55,279 nucleotides of DNA from Amycolatopsis tucumanensis (GCF_021654135.1 NZ_JAKGSD010000055.1:1-55279), one strand, 5' to 3'; positions 7,517 through 17,076 are shown, numbered from the stretch's first letter. Notes: generated by a model not told the origin, from the letters alone. Numbers and translations: made by a program.

Positions 7517-8517
7517 CGCCGGTGCCGTCGCGAAGCAGTCCGTTCCGAGTCACGCTGGGGGCCGAGCACCTCGGCGCGGCTGTCGTCGGCGTCCAGCAGC
7601 CACCACGGAGTCACGGTCTGGCTCTGGCCCTGCACCCGGTCGAGCTGCCGGTCCATCCTGCGTGCTTCCCGCTCGTCGGACCGGTACCACTGACGGATGA
7701 ACGCGCCGACGAGCACGGCCGCGGACACGTCGCCGAATGCCCAGAGGATGGCGCCACCGATGTGCTGGTCGGTGAGCGGTGCGGGTCCCCAGTCACGGGC
7801 GAGCGTGAGGTAGAAGTCCCCGGCGAGCAACGTGTCCATCATCATGATCGGGATGCCGAGCAGGATGTGAATCGGGGCGAGGCCCACCACTAGCAGGAAT
7901 CGGAACACGAAAGGCGGCCGGTGTGGCACCGGATCCACTCCCAGCAGGGACCAATAGAACAGGAACCCGGTCAGAACGAAGTGCACGTGGGTGAAGTCGT
8001 GGGTCCAGGTGTTGCGCAACGCACTCTCGTACAGCCCGGTGTAGTAGAAGACGAACTGGGTGGCGGCGAACAGGGTGAACGTGACTGCGGGGTGCGCGAC
8101 GAACCGGGCCGGGCCACTGTGGATGACGACCAAGAGGACATTGCGCCACCGCTTCGGCAAGGTACGCAGCGCTAGTTGCATCGGCGCACCGAGCACGAGT
8201 GGCACCGGCGCGATCATCTGCAACAGCATGTGCTGGATCGCGGGCACCGAGAACAACACTCGATCGTACACACCCAGGGACGACGAGGTTCCCAGGAACA
8301 CGATCGCGAGGCCGACGAACCAGTAGACGGTCCGATGACGCTCCCACCCGTCACCCCGCCGGCGCAGGGCGCGGACACCGTGCACGTACAGCGCGGCCGC
8401 CACCGCCGGTGGGACCAGCATCACCGGGTCCAAGGTCCAGCTCGTCAGCATCCGGACCGGCGTCAGCGGAAGCGGATCCGCCGGGGGCATCGACGCCAGC
8501 ACAGAAGCGGTCACCAT
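7513..8517 (-). CDS. ctaG: CtaG-type cytochrome c oxidase assembly protein
   Basis: Polytopic membrane protein of 334 residues (DUF1404/caa3_CtaG family). Typical blocks are visible: SVPAIQHMLLQMIAPVPLVLGAP, the His-rich helix TWTHDFTHVHFVLTGFLFYW, and LGVDPVPHRPPF followed by several more helices and a charged cytoplasmic tail (residues 280-334). It is paralogous to the C-terminal half of the next gene. It starts 1 nt after the copA stop and overlaps copD-ctaG by 4 nt. Two CtaG domains in one operon next to a copper ATPase suggest a sequential copper hand-off to terminal oxidases, for which two ctaD genes bracket the window. Confidence 0.87.
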   Translation of the reverse strand: MVTASVLASMPPADPLPLTPVRMLTSWTLDPVMLVPPAVAAALYVHGVRALRRRGDGWERHRTVYWFVGLAIVFLGTSSSLGVYDRVLFSVPAIQHMLLQMIAPVPLVLGAPMQLALRTLPKRWRNVLLVVIHSGPARFVAHPAVTFTLFAATQFVFYYTGLYESALRNTWTHDFTHVHFVLTGFLFYWSLLGVDPVPHRPPFVFRFLLVVGLAPIHILLGIPIMMMDTLLAGDFYLTLARDWGPAPLTDQHIGGAILWAFGDVSAAVLVGAFIRQWYRSDEREARRMDRQLDRVQGQSQTVTPWWLLDADDSRAEVLGPQRDSERTASRRHRR

Positions 8518-8518
8518 G

Positions 8519-10825
8519 TCACTGCACCACCTGGTCGGCGGACGACGGCACGGCCGCGGGCGAGAACTTGCGCAGCCGGAGGCTGTTGGACACCACGAAC
8601 AAAGACGACACCGCCATCGCTGCTCCCGCTATCAACGGGTTGAGCAGACCCGCCGCCGCCAGTGGGAGCGCGGCGACGTTGTAACCAAAAGCCCAGAACA
8701 GATTGCCCCGAATGGTCCATAGCGCGGCCCGCGCGAGCCTGACGGCGTCCGGCACCACGGTCAGTTCGTCACGGACGAGGATGAGGTCCGCGGCGTCGAT
8801 CGCGACGTCGGTCCCGGCCCCGATGGCCATGCCGAGGTCCGCGGTGACCAGCGCCGGCGCGTCGTTCACCCCATCCCCCACGACCGCCACGGTATGGCCC
8901 TCGGCCCGCAGCCTGGCGACCTCGCGAGCCTTGTCGCCGGGTAACACCCCGGCGACAACCTCCTGGATTCCGATCTCGGCTCCGACGGCCCTGGCAGTCT
9001 CCTCGTTGTCGCCGGTCAGCAGCACGGTGCGCAGCCCGAGCCGGTGGAGCTCGGCCACCGCGGGTGCGGCCGAGGGCTTCACCAGATCACTGACCGCAAG
9101 CAGCCCGATGACCTCGCTGTCCCTGCTGACGACGACCGTAGTGCGCCCCTGCCGCTCCCATGCGACGCGCGCGTTCTCGATCACGCGCGGAAGCCGGACA
9201 CCACGTTCTGTGAACAGCGTCGCCCGCCCCACGACGATCTCGTGATCTAGAACCACACCATAAGCCCCGAGCCCAGGCTCCGCGCGGAAACCGCTGACCG
9301 ACGGGAGCTCGCCGAGCTCGCTTCGGGCAGCCGAGGTGATAGCGGTGCCGATCGGGTGCTCGGAGGCGTCCTCGACCGCACCGGCCAGCTGGAGGACCTC
9401 CGCGCGGGAGGCCCCCTCGGTCGGCTGCACGTCGACCACGGACATCCGGCCCGTGGTGACGGTTCCGGTCTTGTCCAACACGACCGTGTCGATCGTGCGG
9501 GTGGACTCCATCGCCTGGTAGCCCTTGATGAAGACGCCGAGGCGAGCACCACGACCGGATGCCACCATCAATGCGGTCGGCGTAGCCAGTCCCAGCGCAC
9601 ACGGACATGCGATCACCAGCACGGCGAGCGCGGCGCTGAACGACCGCTCGACCGAGCCTCCGAAGGCCAGCCAGCCGACCAGCGTGAGGACCGAAAGCAC
9701 GAGCACTGCGGGCACGAAGAAGGCGGAGATCCGGTCCACCAGCCGTTGCACCCGGGCATCCCCGTTCTGCGCTTGCGACACCAGACGCAACATCGCAGCA
9801 AGCTGGGTGTCCCGTCCAATTCGGGTGGCCTCGACGACGAGAGTCCCGTCGAGTGCCACGGTGCCCCCCACGACCTCGGTGTTCTCGCTCGCTTCGACGG
9901 GCACCGATTCACCGGTCATCGTGCTGGTATCGACAGCAGCCCGCCCTTCGACGACACGCCCGTCGGTGGCGATGGTGCCGCCCGGACGGACCAGGAAACG
10001 CTGCCCGACCCGAAGCTCCCCGATGGGCACGGATCGTCGCGCACCGTCAGCCAGGACGACCGTGACGTTCTTGGCCTGCAGCGCCGCCAGCTCCCGCAGA
10101 GCGCTGCCGGCGTTGCGGCGGGCCTTCGCCTCGAAGTACCGGCCGGCAAGCACGAACGCGGTCAGGCCCGCGGCCACCTCCAGATAGATCGCCCCCTCGG
10201 AGCGGAGCAGGAGCCACACGCCGGACACCGGCGACGGACGCTCGGCCTGAACGAACATCGCGTAGACCGACCATGCCGAAGAGGCGGTGATCCCGAGCGA
10301 AACCAGCGTATCCATCGAAGCGGCCCGGCGCCGCAGGTTCCGGGCAGCAGCGCGGTGGAACGGCCACGCCGCCCAGCCTATGACGGGCGCGGCGAGTCCG
10401 ATAAGCAGCCACTGCCAGCCAGTGAAACGCCACTGGGGCAGCACGGTGAATGTGATCGACAGGTCGGCCAGCGGCACGAACAACACCACCGACAGAATCA
10501 AACGGCGCCAGAGGTCGCGAGCACGGCCGCTGTCGCCGTCATCGGTGTCACCCAGGCGAGCAGGCTCGACCAGTTCGGCATCGTAACCCGCCTGCACCAC
10601 CGCGCGGACGAGCGACTCGTCCCCGACCGCCGGTGCGGCGGTGACCTGGGCTCGGCCCGTGGCGAAGTTGACCGTCGCCCGTACGCCGTCCAGCCGGTTC
10701 AACCGGTGCTCCACCCGAGCCGCGCAGGCAGCGCAGGTCATCCCCGACACCGACAGCTCGACCTCCCGCAAATCCGCGTCCGCGTCGGGCTGGCCGGGGG
10801 GTAGGGCGAGCCCAAGTCGCATCAT
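8519..10825 (-). CDS. copA: P1B-type copper-translocating ATPase
   Basis: Copper(I)-exporting P-type ATPase, 768 residues. One N-terminal HMA metal-binding domain carries GMTCAAC (residues 28-34). Eight helices are expected, with the metal-site CPCAL motif at about residue 407. The phosphorylation site DKTGTVTTG is at about 450, the HP loop (EHPIG) near 490 and the hinge GDGVNDAPAL at about 649. All catalytic residues are present. It heads the leftward operon copA-ctaG-copD/ctaG, so it may load copper for oxidase assembly rather than act only in detoxification. A TACTA-N7-TCGTT box lies 33 nt before the ATG. Metal specificity for Cu+ is inferred from CPC plus neighbours. Confidence 0.93.
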   Translation of the reverse strand: MMRLGLALPPGQPDADADLREVELSVSGMTCAACAARVEHRLNRLDGVRATVNFATGRAQVTAAPAVGDESLVRAVVQAGYDAELVEPARLGDTDDGDSGRARDLWRRLILSVVLFVPLADLSITFTVLPQWRFTGWQWLLIGLAAPVIGWAAWPFHRAAARNLRRRAASMDTLVSLGITASSAWSVYAMFVQAERPSPVSGVWLLLRSEGAIYLEVAAGLTAFVLAGRYFEAKARRNAGSALRELAALQAKNVTVVLADGARRSVPIGELRVGQRFLVRPGGTIATDGRVVEGRAAVDTSTMTGESVPVEASENTEVVGGTVALDGTLVVEATRIGRDTQLAAMLRLVSQAQNGDARVQRLVDRISAFFVPAVLVLSVLTLVGWLAFGGSVERSFSAALAVLVIACPCALGLATPTALMVASGRGARLGVFIKGYQAMESTRTIDTVVLDKTGTVTTGRMSVVDVQPTEGASRAEVLQLAGAVEDASEHPIGTAITSAARSELGELPSVSGFRAEPGLGAYGVVLDHEIVVGRATLFTERGVRLPRVIENARVAWERQGRTTVVVSRDSEVIGLLAVSDLVKPSAAPAVAELHRLGLRTVLLTGDNEETARAVGAEIGIQEVVAGVLPGDKAREVARLRAEGHTVAVVGDGVNDAPALVTADLGMAIGAGTDVAIDAADLILVRDELTVVPDAVRLARAALWTIRGNLFWAFGYNVAALPLAAAGLLNPLIAGAAMAVSSLFVVSNSLRLRKFSPAAVPSSADQVVQ

Positions 10826-10858
10826 CGCCAGACGCTCCGTTCCTTGCTCGCGCAGTTC

Positions 10859-10875
10859 AACGAATTCTCATAGTA
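10859..10875 (-). promoter_or_regulatory. TACTA-N7-TCGTT box before copA
   Basis: The plus strand reads AACGA-N7-TAGTA, identical in both half-sites to the ctaD copy 1 box at 208-224. It lies 33 nt from the copA start. A second box (10938) faces the divergent L,D-transpeptidase. It is a candidate operator. Confidence 0.65.
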
Positions 10876-10937
10876 GAACCGAGGAGGAGCCGTTGCGCTC
10901 GCAGGTGTCCGCCCCTCACAGAGCGCCAGGAGATTTC

Positions 10938-10954
10938 TACTATGTCACCCAGTA
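10938..10954 (+). promoter_or_regulatory. TACTA-N7-CAGTA box before the L,D-transpeptidase
   Basis: This box has one mismatch to TACTA-N7-TAGTA. It lies 14 nt before the GTG at 10969 and 79 bp (centre to centre) from the copA box. The decamer TTCTACTATG at 10935 is the exact reverse complement of CATAGTAGAA at 10869, so the divergent promoters carry mirror-image sites. Confidence 0.6.
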
Positions 10955-10968
10955 GAGGGGCTACGTCC

Positions 10969-12146
10969 GTGACAGAAGGGGGACTTCAGATGCTCATGGC
11001 GTCGCGGTGGTGATCGGCATCGCGGGCGTGTTCCTCGCCGCGTGCACCGGTTCTTCCACGAGCCCGGCCACCGACTCCGGGTCTCCCTCCCAGGCCGGCC
11101 CATCCGCAGCGGTCGAGGCGAAGCCCGCCGATGGCGCCAGGGACCTGGCGCCCGGTGATCCGGTCATGGTGTCCGCGAAGGGCTCGACGTTGCGGAACGT
11201 GAGCCTGATGGACGAGAAGGCAAGCCGGTGAGCGGTGAACTGAGCCCGTCAGGCGATACCTGGACCGCCACCGGAAAGCTGGTATACTCCATGCTGTACA
11301 CCATGACCTGGACCGGCTCGAGTGGGGACGGTGCCACCGTGACCGGGACCAGCACCTTCATGACCGAAACCCCGAAGGCACTCGCCTACCCCTCCGTCAT
11401 TCCGCTCGATGGCGAGACGACAGGAGTCGGCATCCCCAATCATCATCAAATTCTCCCAACCGGTGAAGGACCACGCGGCGGCCGAACGAGGGCTCAAGGT
11501 CGCCTCGGACAAGCCAGCCGAGGGCGCATGGCGGTGGTTCGGAGACGACGAAGTGCACTACCGCACGAAGGAGTATCGGCCCGCCTACAACAAGATCACC
11601 CTCGACATCGACCTCGGCGGTGTCACACTGGGCGACGGGATCTACGGCGAGACGGACCGGCGGATCAGTTTCCAGACCGGGCCCGCGATAATATCCAAGG
11701 CGTCCGACAAGGACAAGCAACTGCGGGCTTACAAGGACGGTCAACTCGTCCTGACCGCCCCGGTCAGTCCCGGCAAGCCCACGGCCAAGTGTGTCTCCGG
11801 GACGCTCCTGGTGATGACCGTGCAGTCGCCATACACGATGGACTCCTCCACCTATGGGGTTCCGGCGGACTCGCCCGGCGGGTACCGCACCACGGTGCAA
11901 TATGCCCTGCGGTTGACCAATTCCGGCCAGTTCCTGCATTCGGCCCCCTTGTCCGTCGCCGATCAGGGCAGAACGAACGTCTCACACGGGTGCATCAACA
12001 TGAGCACCGCGAATGCCAAGTGGTTCTACGAGAACTCACACCGAGGCGATGTCGTCGAAGTGAGCGACACCGGCGAACAGATCAAGCCCGGCGACGGCTG
12101 GACCGACTGGCGGTTCACCTGGGAACAGTGGCTACAGGGACGCTGA
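10969..12146 (+). pseudogene. L,D-transpeptidase lipoprotein with compensating frameshifts
   Basis: Homolog of the LdtMt2-type enzymes that form 3-3 crosslinks in peptidoglycan. The catalytic block VSHGCINMS is intact near 11990, and Ig-like and YkuD domains can be followed to a C-terminal WRFTWEQWLQGR. Three reading frames are needed. A lipoprotein signal (IAGVFLAAC) reads from about 11007. Near 11220 one base is missing (GAGAAGGCAAG for an expected GAG AAG GGC AAG). Near 11441 one extra A restores the frame before IIIKFSQPV. A further shift near 11007 would join GTG 10969 (VTEGGLQMLMASR) to the signal helix. It is either a recent pseudogene or an indel-error product; paired opposite indels keep 300 residues readable. 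Confidence 0.72.
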
Positions 12147-12247
12147 CCCCGGCACTCGCTGCATTCGGTTCCACAACCCACCCCGGCTACCATGAGTGCG
12201 GCGCCGGCATGCTGGTTAAGCTTGGCGTGCGGCGGTCTCAGTCCCGC

Positions 12248-12271
12248 GGAGACGACACCGAAACCGTCTCC
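12248..12271 (+). terminator. Hairpin between the L,D-transpeptidase and dedA
   Basis: GGAGACG and CGTCTCC form a perfect 7-bp stem with a 10-nt loop, 101 nt after the transpeptidase stop. No T-run follows, as is usual in high-GC actinobacteria. It probably ends the transpeptidase transcript. Confidence 0.45.
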
Positions 12272-12314
12272 CTCTCCGCAAGCTACCGGCGCATAAACGG
12301 ACAGGGGATCACAC

Positions 12315-12965
12315 GTGGCGGTGGTAACCGACATCCTGGAATGGCTGCAGGCACTGCCGCAGCCGGCGTTGGTCGGCGCGACCGGCGCACTCGTGTTCGC
12401 CGAGTGCACCATCGGGCTCGGCTTCATCGCCCCCGGCGAGTCGGGACTGCTGGTCGCCGCGACCACCGCCAACACCGCGCCGCGGTTCCTGATCCTGTGG
12501 GCGGTGGTGGCGGTGTGCGCCATCCTCGGCGACTCGCTCGGCTACGCGATCGGGCGGAAGTTCGGGCCACGGCTGCGCGAGACCAAGCTGATCCAGAAGT
12601 ACGGCACGGACGCCTGGGACAAGGCGACCGACGTGCTGCACCGCAGGGGCGCGTGGGCGGTGTTCTTCGCCCGGTTCCTGCCGGTGATCCGGACGCTGAC
12701 GCCTGCCGCGGCGGGGACGTCGGGACTGGAGTTCCGGAAGTTCCTCCCCGCGGCGACCGCGGGCGCAATCAGCTGGTCCCTGCTGCACATCAGCCTAGGT
12801 GCCGCACTCGGTGAGGCGGCCAAGCGGATCGAGAGCTTGATCAGCACCGGCGGCCTGATCGTGGTCGGCGTGCTGGCCGCCGTCGCGGTCTTCTTCCTGC
12901 TGCGATGGAAGAAGAATGCGATGGGCAAGCTCGAACAGCGCACCATGGACCCGGATGCCGAGTGA
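12315..12965 (+). CDS. DedA family membrane protein
   Basis: 216-residue DedA/VTT-fold membrane protein. Signature blocks are GLGFIAPGESGLLVA (residues 35-49), GDSLGYAIGRKFG (75-87) and FFARFLPVIRTLTPAAAG (about 115-132), with the conserved arginine and proline seen in DedA proteins. DedA family proteins act as lipid scramblases or undecaprenyl-phosphate flippases and affect proton motive force and drug tolerance. The GTG start has AGGGGA about 7 nt upstream. It follows the L,D-transpeptidase in the same direction, and a cell-envelope role fits both. The C-terminus is a short charged tail after the last helix. Confidence 0.85.
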   Translation: MAVVTDILEWLQALPQPALVGATGALVFAECTIGLGFIAPGESGLLVAATTANTAPRFLILWAVVAVCAILGDSLGYAIGRKFGPRLRETKLIQKYGTDAWDKATDVLHRRGAWAVFFARFLPVIRTLTPAAAGTSGLEFRKFLPAATAGAISWSLLHISLGAALGEAAKRIESLISTGGLIVVGVLAAVAVFFLLRWKKNAMGKLEQRTMDPDAE

Positions 12966-13137
12966 GTCAGGGCACCGCGCGCTCGGATGCTCACCCTCAG
13001 GGCAGACCATCCCGAGTGAGGAGCCCGTCGACCTTGCAGACCTCGTCGGTCGCCACACCACGCAATGACAGCAGGCCATACCCTCCACGGCCGGAATTCC
13101 CACCTCAAACAGAAAGCGGCGCCGGGGACGCGGAGCA

Positions 13138-13408
13138 GTGAGGTAGCGGCCAAGGCAGGGGTGGACCCGCAGACGTTGCGGTACTACGAGCGCCGTGGCC
13201 TAAGCACCGAGCCGCCACGGGCGGACTAGGGCTACCGCGAGCGGTCTACCCGGCGGCGACGGTGCGATTCGTGAAACGGCGCAGGAACTGAACGCTAATC
13301 TCGATGAGATCCGGGAACTGCTACCCCTGACCGAGGGGTGCCGGAAGACTGCGACGCCGGAGGACAAGATCGCTGATCCAGCGCCTCTGCGGGTAGGCGT
13401 GGGTGGAT
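13138..13408 (+). pseudogene. MerR-family regulator relic
   Basis: A degraded MerR gene can be read in fragments: EVAAKAGVDPQTLRYYERRGL (helix-turn-helix and wing, split by an in-frame TAG near 13228), then YPAATVRFVKR in another frame, then AQELNANLDEIRELLPLTEG in a third. At least two indels and one stop are needed, and no start codon is preserved. The pattern matches heavy-metal MerR regulators (CueR/ZntR-like) but the effector region is lost. It lies between dedA and the arsR-like gene at the edge of the insertion-sequence nest. Confidence 0.7.
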
Positions 13409-13749
13409 CGCGGCGAGCGGGGCAGTTCAACAAAGCTGGATGTCGGCTGCTAACTCAGCAGGCAGGTCGTTCACGGCTGGCCGCTGCGCCAGGACGTGCC
13501 GAAGTTCAGTGAGCCGTGTGTGCCCTTGCGGGGCGATCCAGCTCCAGCACCGTGCAGGAGCACGTCACCGCCGCATGAGTCCAGGTAGTTCACGACGTCG
13601 AACAACATCGTCCCCGGATCCAGCGCTCGGGCGAACGCGCGACCCGACGGCTACGAACGCATCGGCGGCCGAGACTTTCAGATGATCAGTGTGCGCGATC
13701 CGGGTGGGGGTAGCGCGTCCGGGGATCTTGTCTGCTTCCGAGGCGAGTT
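13409..13749. other. Stretch without recognisable gene
   Basis: This holds no ORF with family resemblance, no clear promoter and no repeat that I can see. It lies between the merR relic and the arsR-like gene and is probably decayed sequence. Confidence 0.5.
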
Positions 13750-14079
13750 CTATCGGTGCCTGACCCGACGGGCGGACGCGTTGTTTGAGTTGGCTGAGGC
13801 GTAGAGGTGTCGGCGGCCTTCGCGCCGCGCGGTGACGACGCCGACCAGGCGCAGCTTCGCCAGGTGCTGGCTGGCGGTGGCGATGCTGATGCCGACCCGC
13901 TTTGCGAGGGTGCCTACGTCGTAGGAGCCATGTGTGATCAGCCACACCAGATATAGCCGCGGCGGGCTGGACAGCAGCGCGAACGTTGCTGCGGCGGCCG
14001 CGATCTGAGGCGCCGATGGCTCCGCCGCGGCCCTGGTGATGGCCGCTTCTGTGGTGGCCCGGTGGGCAAAGTTCGGCAT
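13750..14079 (-). CDS. ArsR/SmtB-type winged-helix regulator, possibly C-terminally altered
   Basis: About 109 residues from ATG 14079. The winged helix is clear: FALLSSPPRLYLVWLITHG, then VGTLAKRVGISIATASQHLAKL as recognition helix, then the wing GVVTARREGRRHLYA. The metal motif ELCVCDL of ArsR/SmtB sensors is absent (GSYDVGTLA instead), as in several actinobacterial subfamilies. The usual DDPHV-type dimerisation helix after the wing is replaced by a short Asn/Arg-rich tail, suggesting a frameshift or truncation. Its natural targets are unclear because the neighbours are decayed. Confidence 0.65.
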   Translation of the reverse strand: MPNFAHRATTEAAITRAAAEPSAPQIAAAAATFALLSSPPRLYLVWLITHGSYDVGTLAKRVGISIATASQHLAKLRLVGVVTARREGRRHLYASANSNNASARRVRHR

Positions 14080-14178
14080 GGCGATCTCGAGTCTTCCGTA
14101 ATCGGCGTCCCTTGTCACCGCTGGCGGAGCCCTTGGTCGGATCGTCTTTCTGTCGCGGGTCCACGCAGCACCCCAGAC

Positions 14179-14196
14179 GTTAAAACTCAAGCTAGC
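14179..14196. repeat. 18-bp direct repeat, left copy (GTTAAAACTCAAGCTAGC)
   Basis: Identical to 18256-18273, in the same orientation. The two copies bracket the whole insertion-sequence nest. The right copy contains the stop codon of the interrupted transposase. They may be a long target duplication or recombination product. Confidence 0.9.
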
Positions 14197-14791
14197 TAGT
14201 TCCCTTCGGTACGCCTTAACCTTCCCTCCGGTTTCGTTGTGGTGTTGTGTGCCGAGGGACCGGTGCGGTCATTGCCGGAGTTGTCCCTACTCGCCGAGCA
14301 TCGCCGTGGCCATGGCGGGCTGTATGCGGGCCTGGCCCACGGCCGGATCGACGTCGCTCGGCTGCGCGGTGCCATCCTGGCCGGGCCGCTGCCCAGAGCG
14401 GCCGACGGCCGGCTGGTGCTGGCGGTGGATATCACCTGCTGGTTCCGGCCCGAGGCGCACACCGCGCCAGAACGGGTCATGTGTCACGCCTACGGCCGCA
14501 ACCGTAACCAGCATCTGGCGATTCCCGGCTGGCCCTACTCGGTCGTGGTCGCGCTGGAAACCGGCCGCAGCTCCTGGACCGCGCCCGTGGACATCCAACG
14601 CCTGGAACCCTGGGCCGACGCCGCCACGGTCACCGCCGACCAACTCCGCCGGGTCGTCACCGGGCTGATCAACCGCGGGCACTGGCAGCCCGGTGACCGC
14701 GAGATCCTGATCGTGGCCGACGCGGCTACGACGGGCCACGCTTGGCCTTCCAGTTGGCTGACCTGCCCGTGGCGGTGCTGGTGCAGATGCG

Positions 14792-14799
14792 GTCGGACC
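14792..14799. repeat. 8-bp target-site duplication GTCGGACC (left)
   Basis: The same 8 bases recur at 16210-16217 directly outside the IS256-like element. This length fits IS256-family insertion, and excision of one copy restores the host reading frame. Confidence 0.9.
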
Positions 14800-14800
14800 C

Positions 14801-16209
14801 GGCCCTGTCACGATTTCCGTGTAAGCCACGGATGATTTCTTGTCTTATTCTAGTGGAGTGGTATACGGTTGGGGAAGAGGGTGACGAGGGTATTGAGTGC
14901 TTGTTTCCAGCCCCATGTTCCTGTTCCCGATGGTCCGCCTCGATGGCTGGTGATGTTGCGGAGACCGAGGTAGAGAAGTTTTATCGCGGCGGTGTCGCTG
15001 TCGAAATGTCCGCTATTCTTGGTGAGTTTGCGTAGTTGGAAGTTGATGTTCTCGATCAGATTGGTGGTGTAGACGACGCGACGCAACTCGGCGGGATAGT
15101 CGAGAAATGGCGTGAAGTCATTCCAGGCGTGTCGCCATACCTGAATCGCGGCCGGGTATTGGGTGCCGAATTCTTTGTCGAAATTCTTCAGTGCGATCTC
15201 GGCGGCCTCGAGTGTGGGGGCGGTGTAGATCTCGCGCATACCCGCGGCCACCTTTTTTCGATCGCGGTAGGAGATGAAGCGCATGGCGTTGCGGATCACG
15301 TGCACCACGCAGGTCTGGATCCCGGTGTCGGGAAACACGCTGCGGATCGCGTCCGGCAGCCCGGTCAGCCCATCGCAGCAGGCGATCAGGATGTCCTTCA
15401 CGCCACGGTTGCGCAGGTCGGTGACGACCTTGGCCCAGAACTTCGCCGCCTCGGTGTCCGCGATCCACAGCCCGAGGGCGTGTTTGCGGCCCTCCACGTC
15501 CACGCCGACGGCCAGGTAGCCGACCTTCGTGGTGACCACACCCTTGTCCTTGACCCGCAGCCGCAGCCCGTCCACATACAGGATCGGATACATCTCGTCC
15601 AAGGGTCGGGATTGCCACAGTGCGATCTCATCGGTGACCACCTCGGTCACGTTGGAAATCAGTTCCCGCGACGCGTTCACCCCATATACTTCGCGCAGAT
15701 GGGATTCGATATCGCGAGTGGTCATGCCACGTGAATACAGTGACAGGATCACCTCGTCGATATTGCCGAGCCGACGGGCGCGTTTCGGAACGATCGCCGG
15801 CTCGAACGAGCCATTCCGGCCCCGCGGTACCGACACCTCAACCGGGCCGTTTGTCGTGGACACTGTTTTCGTCGACTTGCCGTTGCGCGAGTTACCACTC
15901 CCGTTACCGGCAGGGTCACCTTTCTCAACCGAGATGATGCGTCATCTCGGTTTCCAGCGACCGCTCCAGAACCGCCCTCGTCATACGATTCAGCAATTCC
16001 TGCGCACCCAGCGCCCCACCGTTGGCATACGCGTCTTTCACCAGCGCATCAAGTGCCTCCGGCGACAACGCGCCCGCGAGCGCCTTGCCTGCCGCGGAAT
16101 CCCCAGCCTGAGCAGATGTGTCCTCGGTCACAGATGGAACCTTTCTGGATCGCGTCAGGCGATCCGATCTTGGTCCATCCGCGGCTTACACGGTTGTCAT
16201 GACACGGCC
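14801..16209 (-). mobile_element. IS256-family insertion sequence
   Basis: An element of about 1.41 kb has terminal inverted repeats at 14801-14834 and 16176-16209 that match at 28 of 34 positions (outer ends GGCCCTGTCA and GGCCGTGTCA). It is flanked by the 8-bp duplication GTCGGACC. It is inserted in the NF041680-like transposase, with its own transposase on the opposite strand. Confidence 0.92.
14850..16131 (-). pseudogene. IS256-type (mutator) transposase, frameshifted
   Basis: Mutator-type DDE transposase in two pieces. Residues 1-68 (ATG 16131 to a TGA at 15927) carry the N-terminal region LSPEALDALVKDAYANGGAL. The remaining 337 residues, read from about 15863 to 14850, carry SLYSRGMTTRDIESHL, the catalytic block ILYVDGLRLRVKDKG, and VVYTTNLIENIN. 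At the break the expected GGT TAT GAG AAA reads GGT TGA GAA A, that is, two bases (AT) are missing after the first T. Otherwise the sequence is well conserved, so the lesion looks recent or may be a sequencing error. It could be mobilised in trans by an intact copy. Confidence 0.85.
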
Positions 16210-16217
16210 GTCGGACC
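16210..16217. repeat. 8-bp target-site duplication GTCGGACC (right)
   Basis: Right partner of 14792-14799. It directly abuts the outer end of the IS256-type inverted repeat. Confidence 0.9.
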
Positions 16218-16767
16218 GGGTCCTGCGCCGCTCGACCCCGCCCCACACCCCGCACACGGTGGGCCGGCCGCGCCGCCACGGCAGCGAGTTCGCCTTCGGC
16301 GTTCCGGCCACCTGGGGCCAACCCGACGTCGCTATCGACGCCGACACCCGTCTCTACGGTCCCGCCATCGTCCGGGCCTGGAACCGGCTGCATCCCCGGC
16401 TGACACACCGCACCGCCTGGACCACACACGTCGGACCCCTGCCGATTCTGGAGGGCACCGTGGTTCGTTTGCAGGTGGACCGGTTACCGTCCGGAGCGAT
16501 CCCGAAACCAGTGTGGTTATGGCATTCCCGCGTCGATCTGGACATCGGCGCGGTCGATCTGCTCTGGCAGGCGTTCCTGCGCAGATTCGATATCGAGCAC
16601 ACGTTCCGGCTGTTCAAACAGACGCTCGGCTGGACCCGCCCGAAGCTGCGCACACCAGAACAGGCCGACCGGTGGGGTTGGCTGGTCCTGGCCGCCTACA
16701 CCCAACTCGGGTCTGCCCAGGCTTCGGTTGACTCCTGATCTGTGAGGCCGACGGCCTTGCTGGAAGG

Positions 16768-17076
16768 ATGAGGATCGTGCCGAAGCCGTTCCCGAAGGAG
16801 TTCCGTCGTGACGTGATCGCGGTCGCCCGTCAGGGCGACCAGTCGGTCGCGCAGGTCGCGAGGAGTTTCGGAATCTCGGAGTCCTGCCTGTCGCGGTGGC
16901 TGAAGATCGCCGACCGCGAGGATGGTGTCAGCGCCGACCGCCCGAGTTCAGCCCCGCACGGGGACCTGGAGGTGGAGAACCGGGAGCTGCGCAGGCGCAC
17001 GAAGCAGCTGGAGCAGGAGAACGAGATCCTGCGCCGCGCGACCGCCTACTTCGCGCGTGACGTGCTCCCAAAATGA
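16768..17076 (+). CDS. IS3-family transposase OrfA (DNA-binding)
   Basis: 102-residue OrfA with an N-terminal helix-turn-helix (PKEFRRDVIAVARQGDQSVAQVARSFGISESCLSRWL, residues 8-45) and a C-terminal leucine-zipper-like coiled coil (NRELRRRTKQLEQENEILRRA) used for multimerisation. It binds the terminal repeats of the element. The start at ATG 16768 or GTG 16777 is possible. Its last codons (CCAAAATGATG) overlap the orfB start, where a -1 slip on the A-run could make the OrfAB fusion transposase characteristic of IS3. No damage is seen. Confidence 0.9.
   Translation: MRIVPKPFPKEFRRDVIAVARQGDQSVAQVARSFGISESCLSRWLKIADREDGVSADRPSSAPHGDLEVENRELRRRTKQLEQENEILRRATAYFARDVLPK

Noticed and set aside
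9356..10804. Long plus-strand ORF within copA
   Set aside because: It is a shadow of the copA reading frame; composition is Arg/Gly/His-rich and no domain is visible.
13440..13685. 81-residue plus-strand ORF between merR relic and arsR
   Set aside because: Arg/Ser-rich composition typical of a shadow frame, without homology or a ribosome site.
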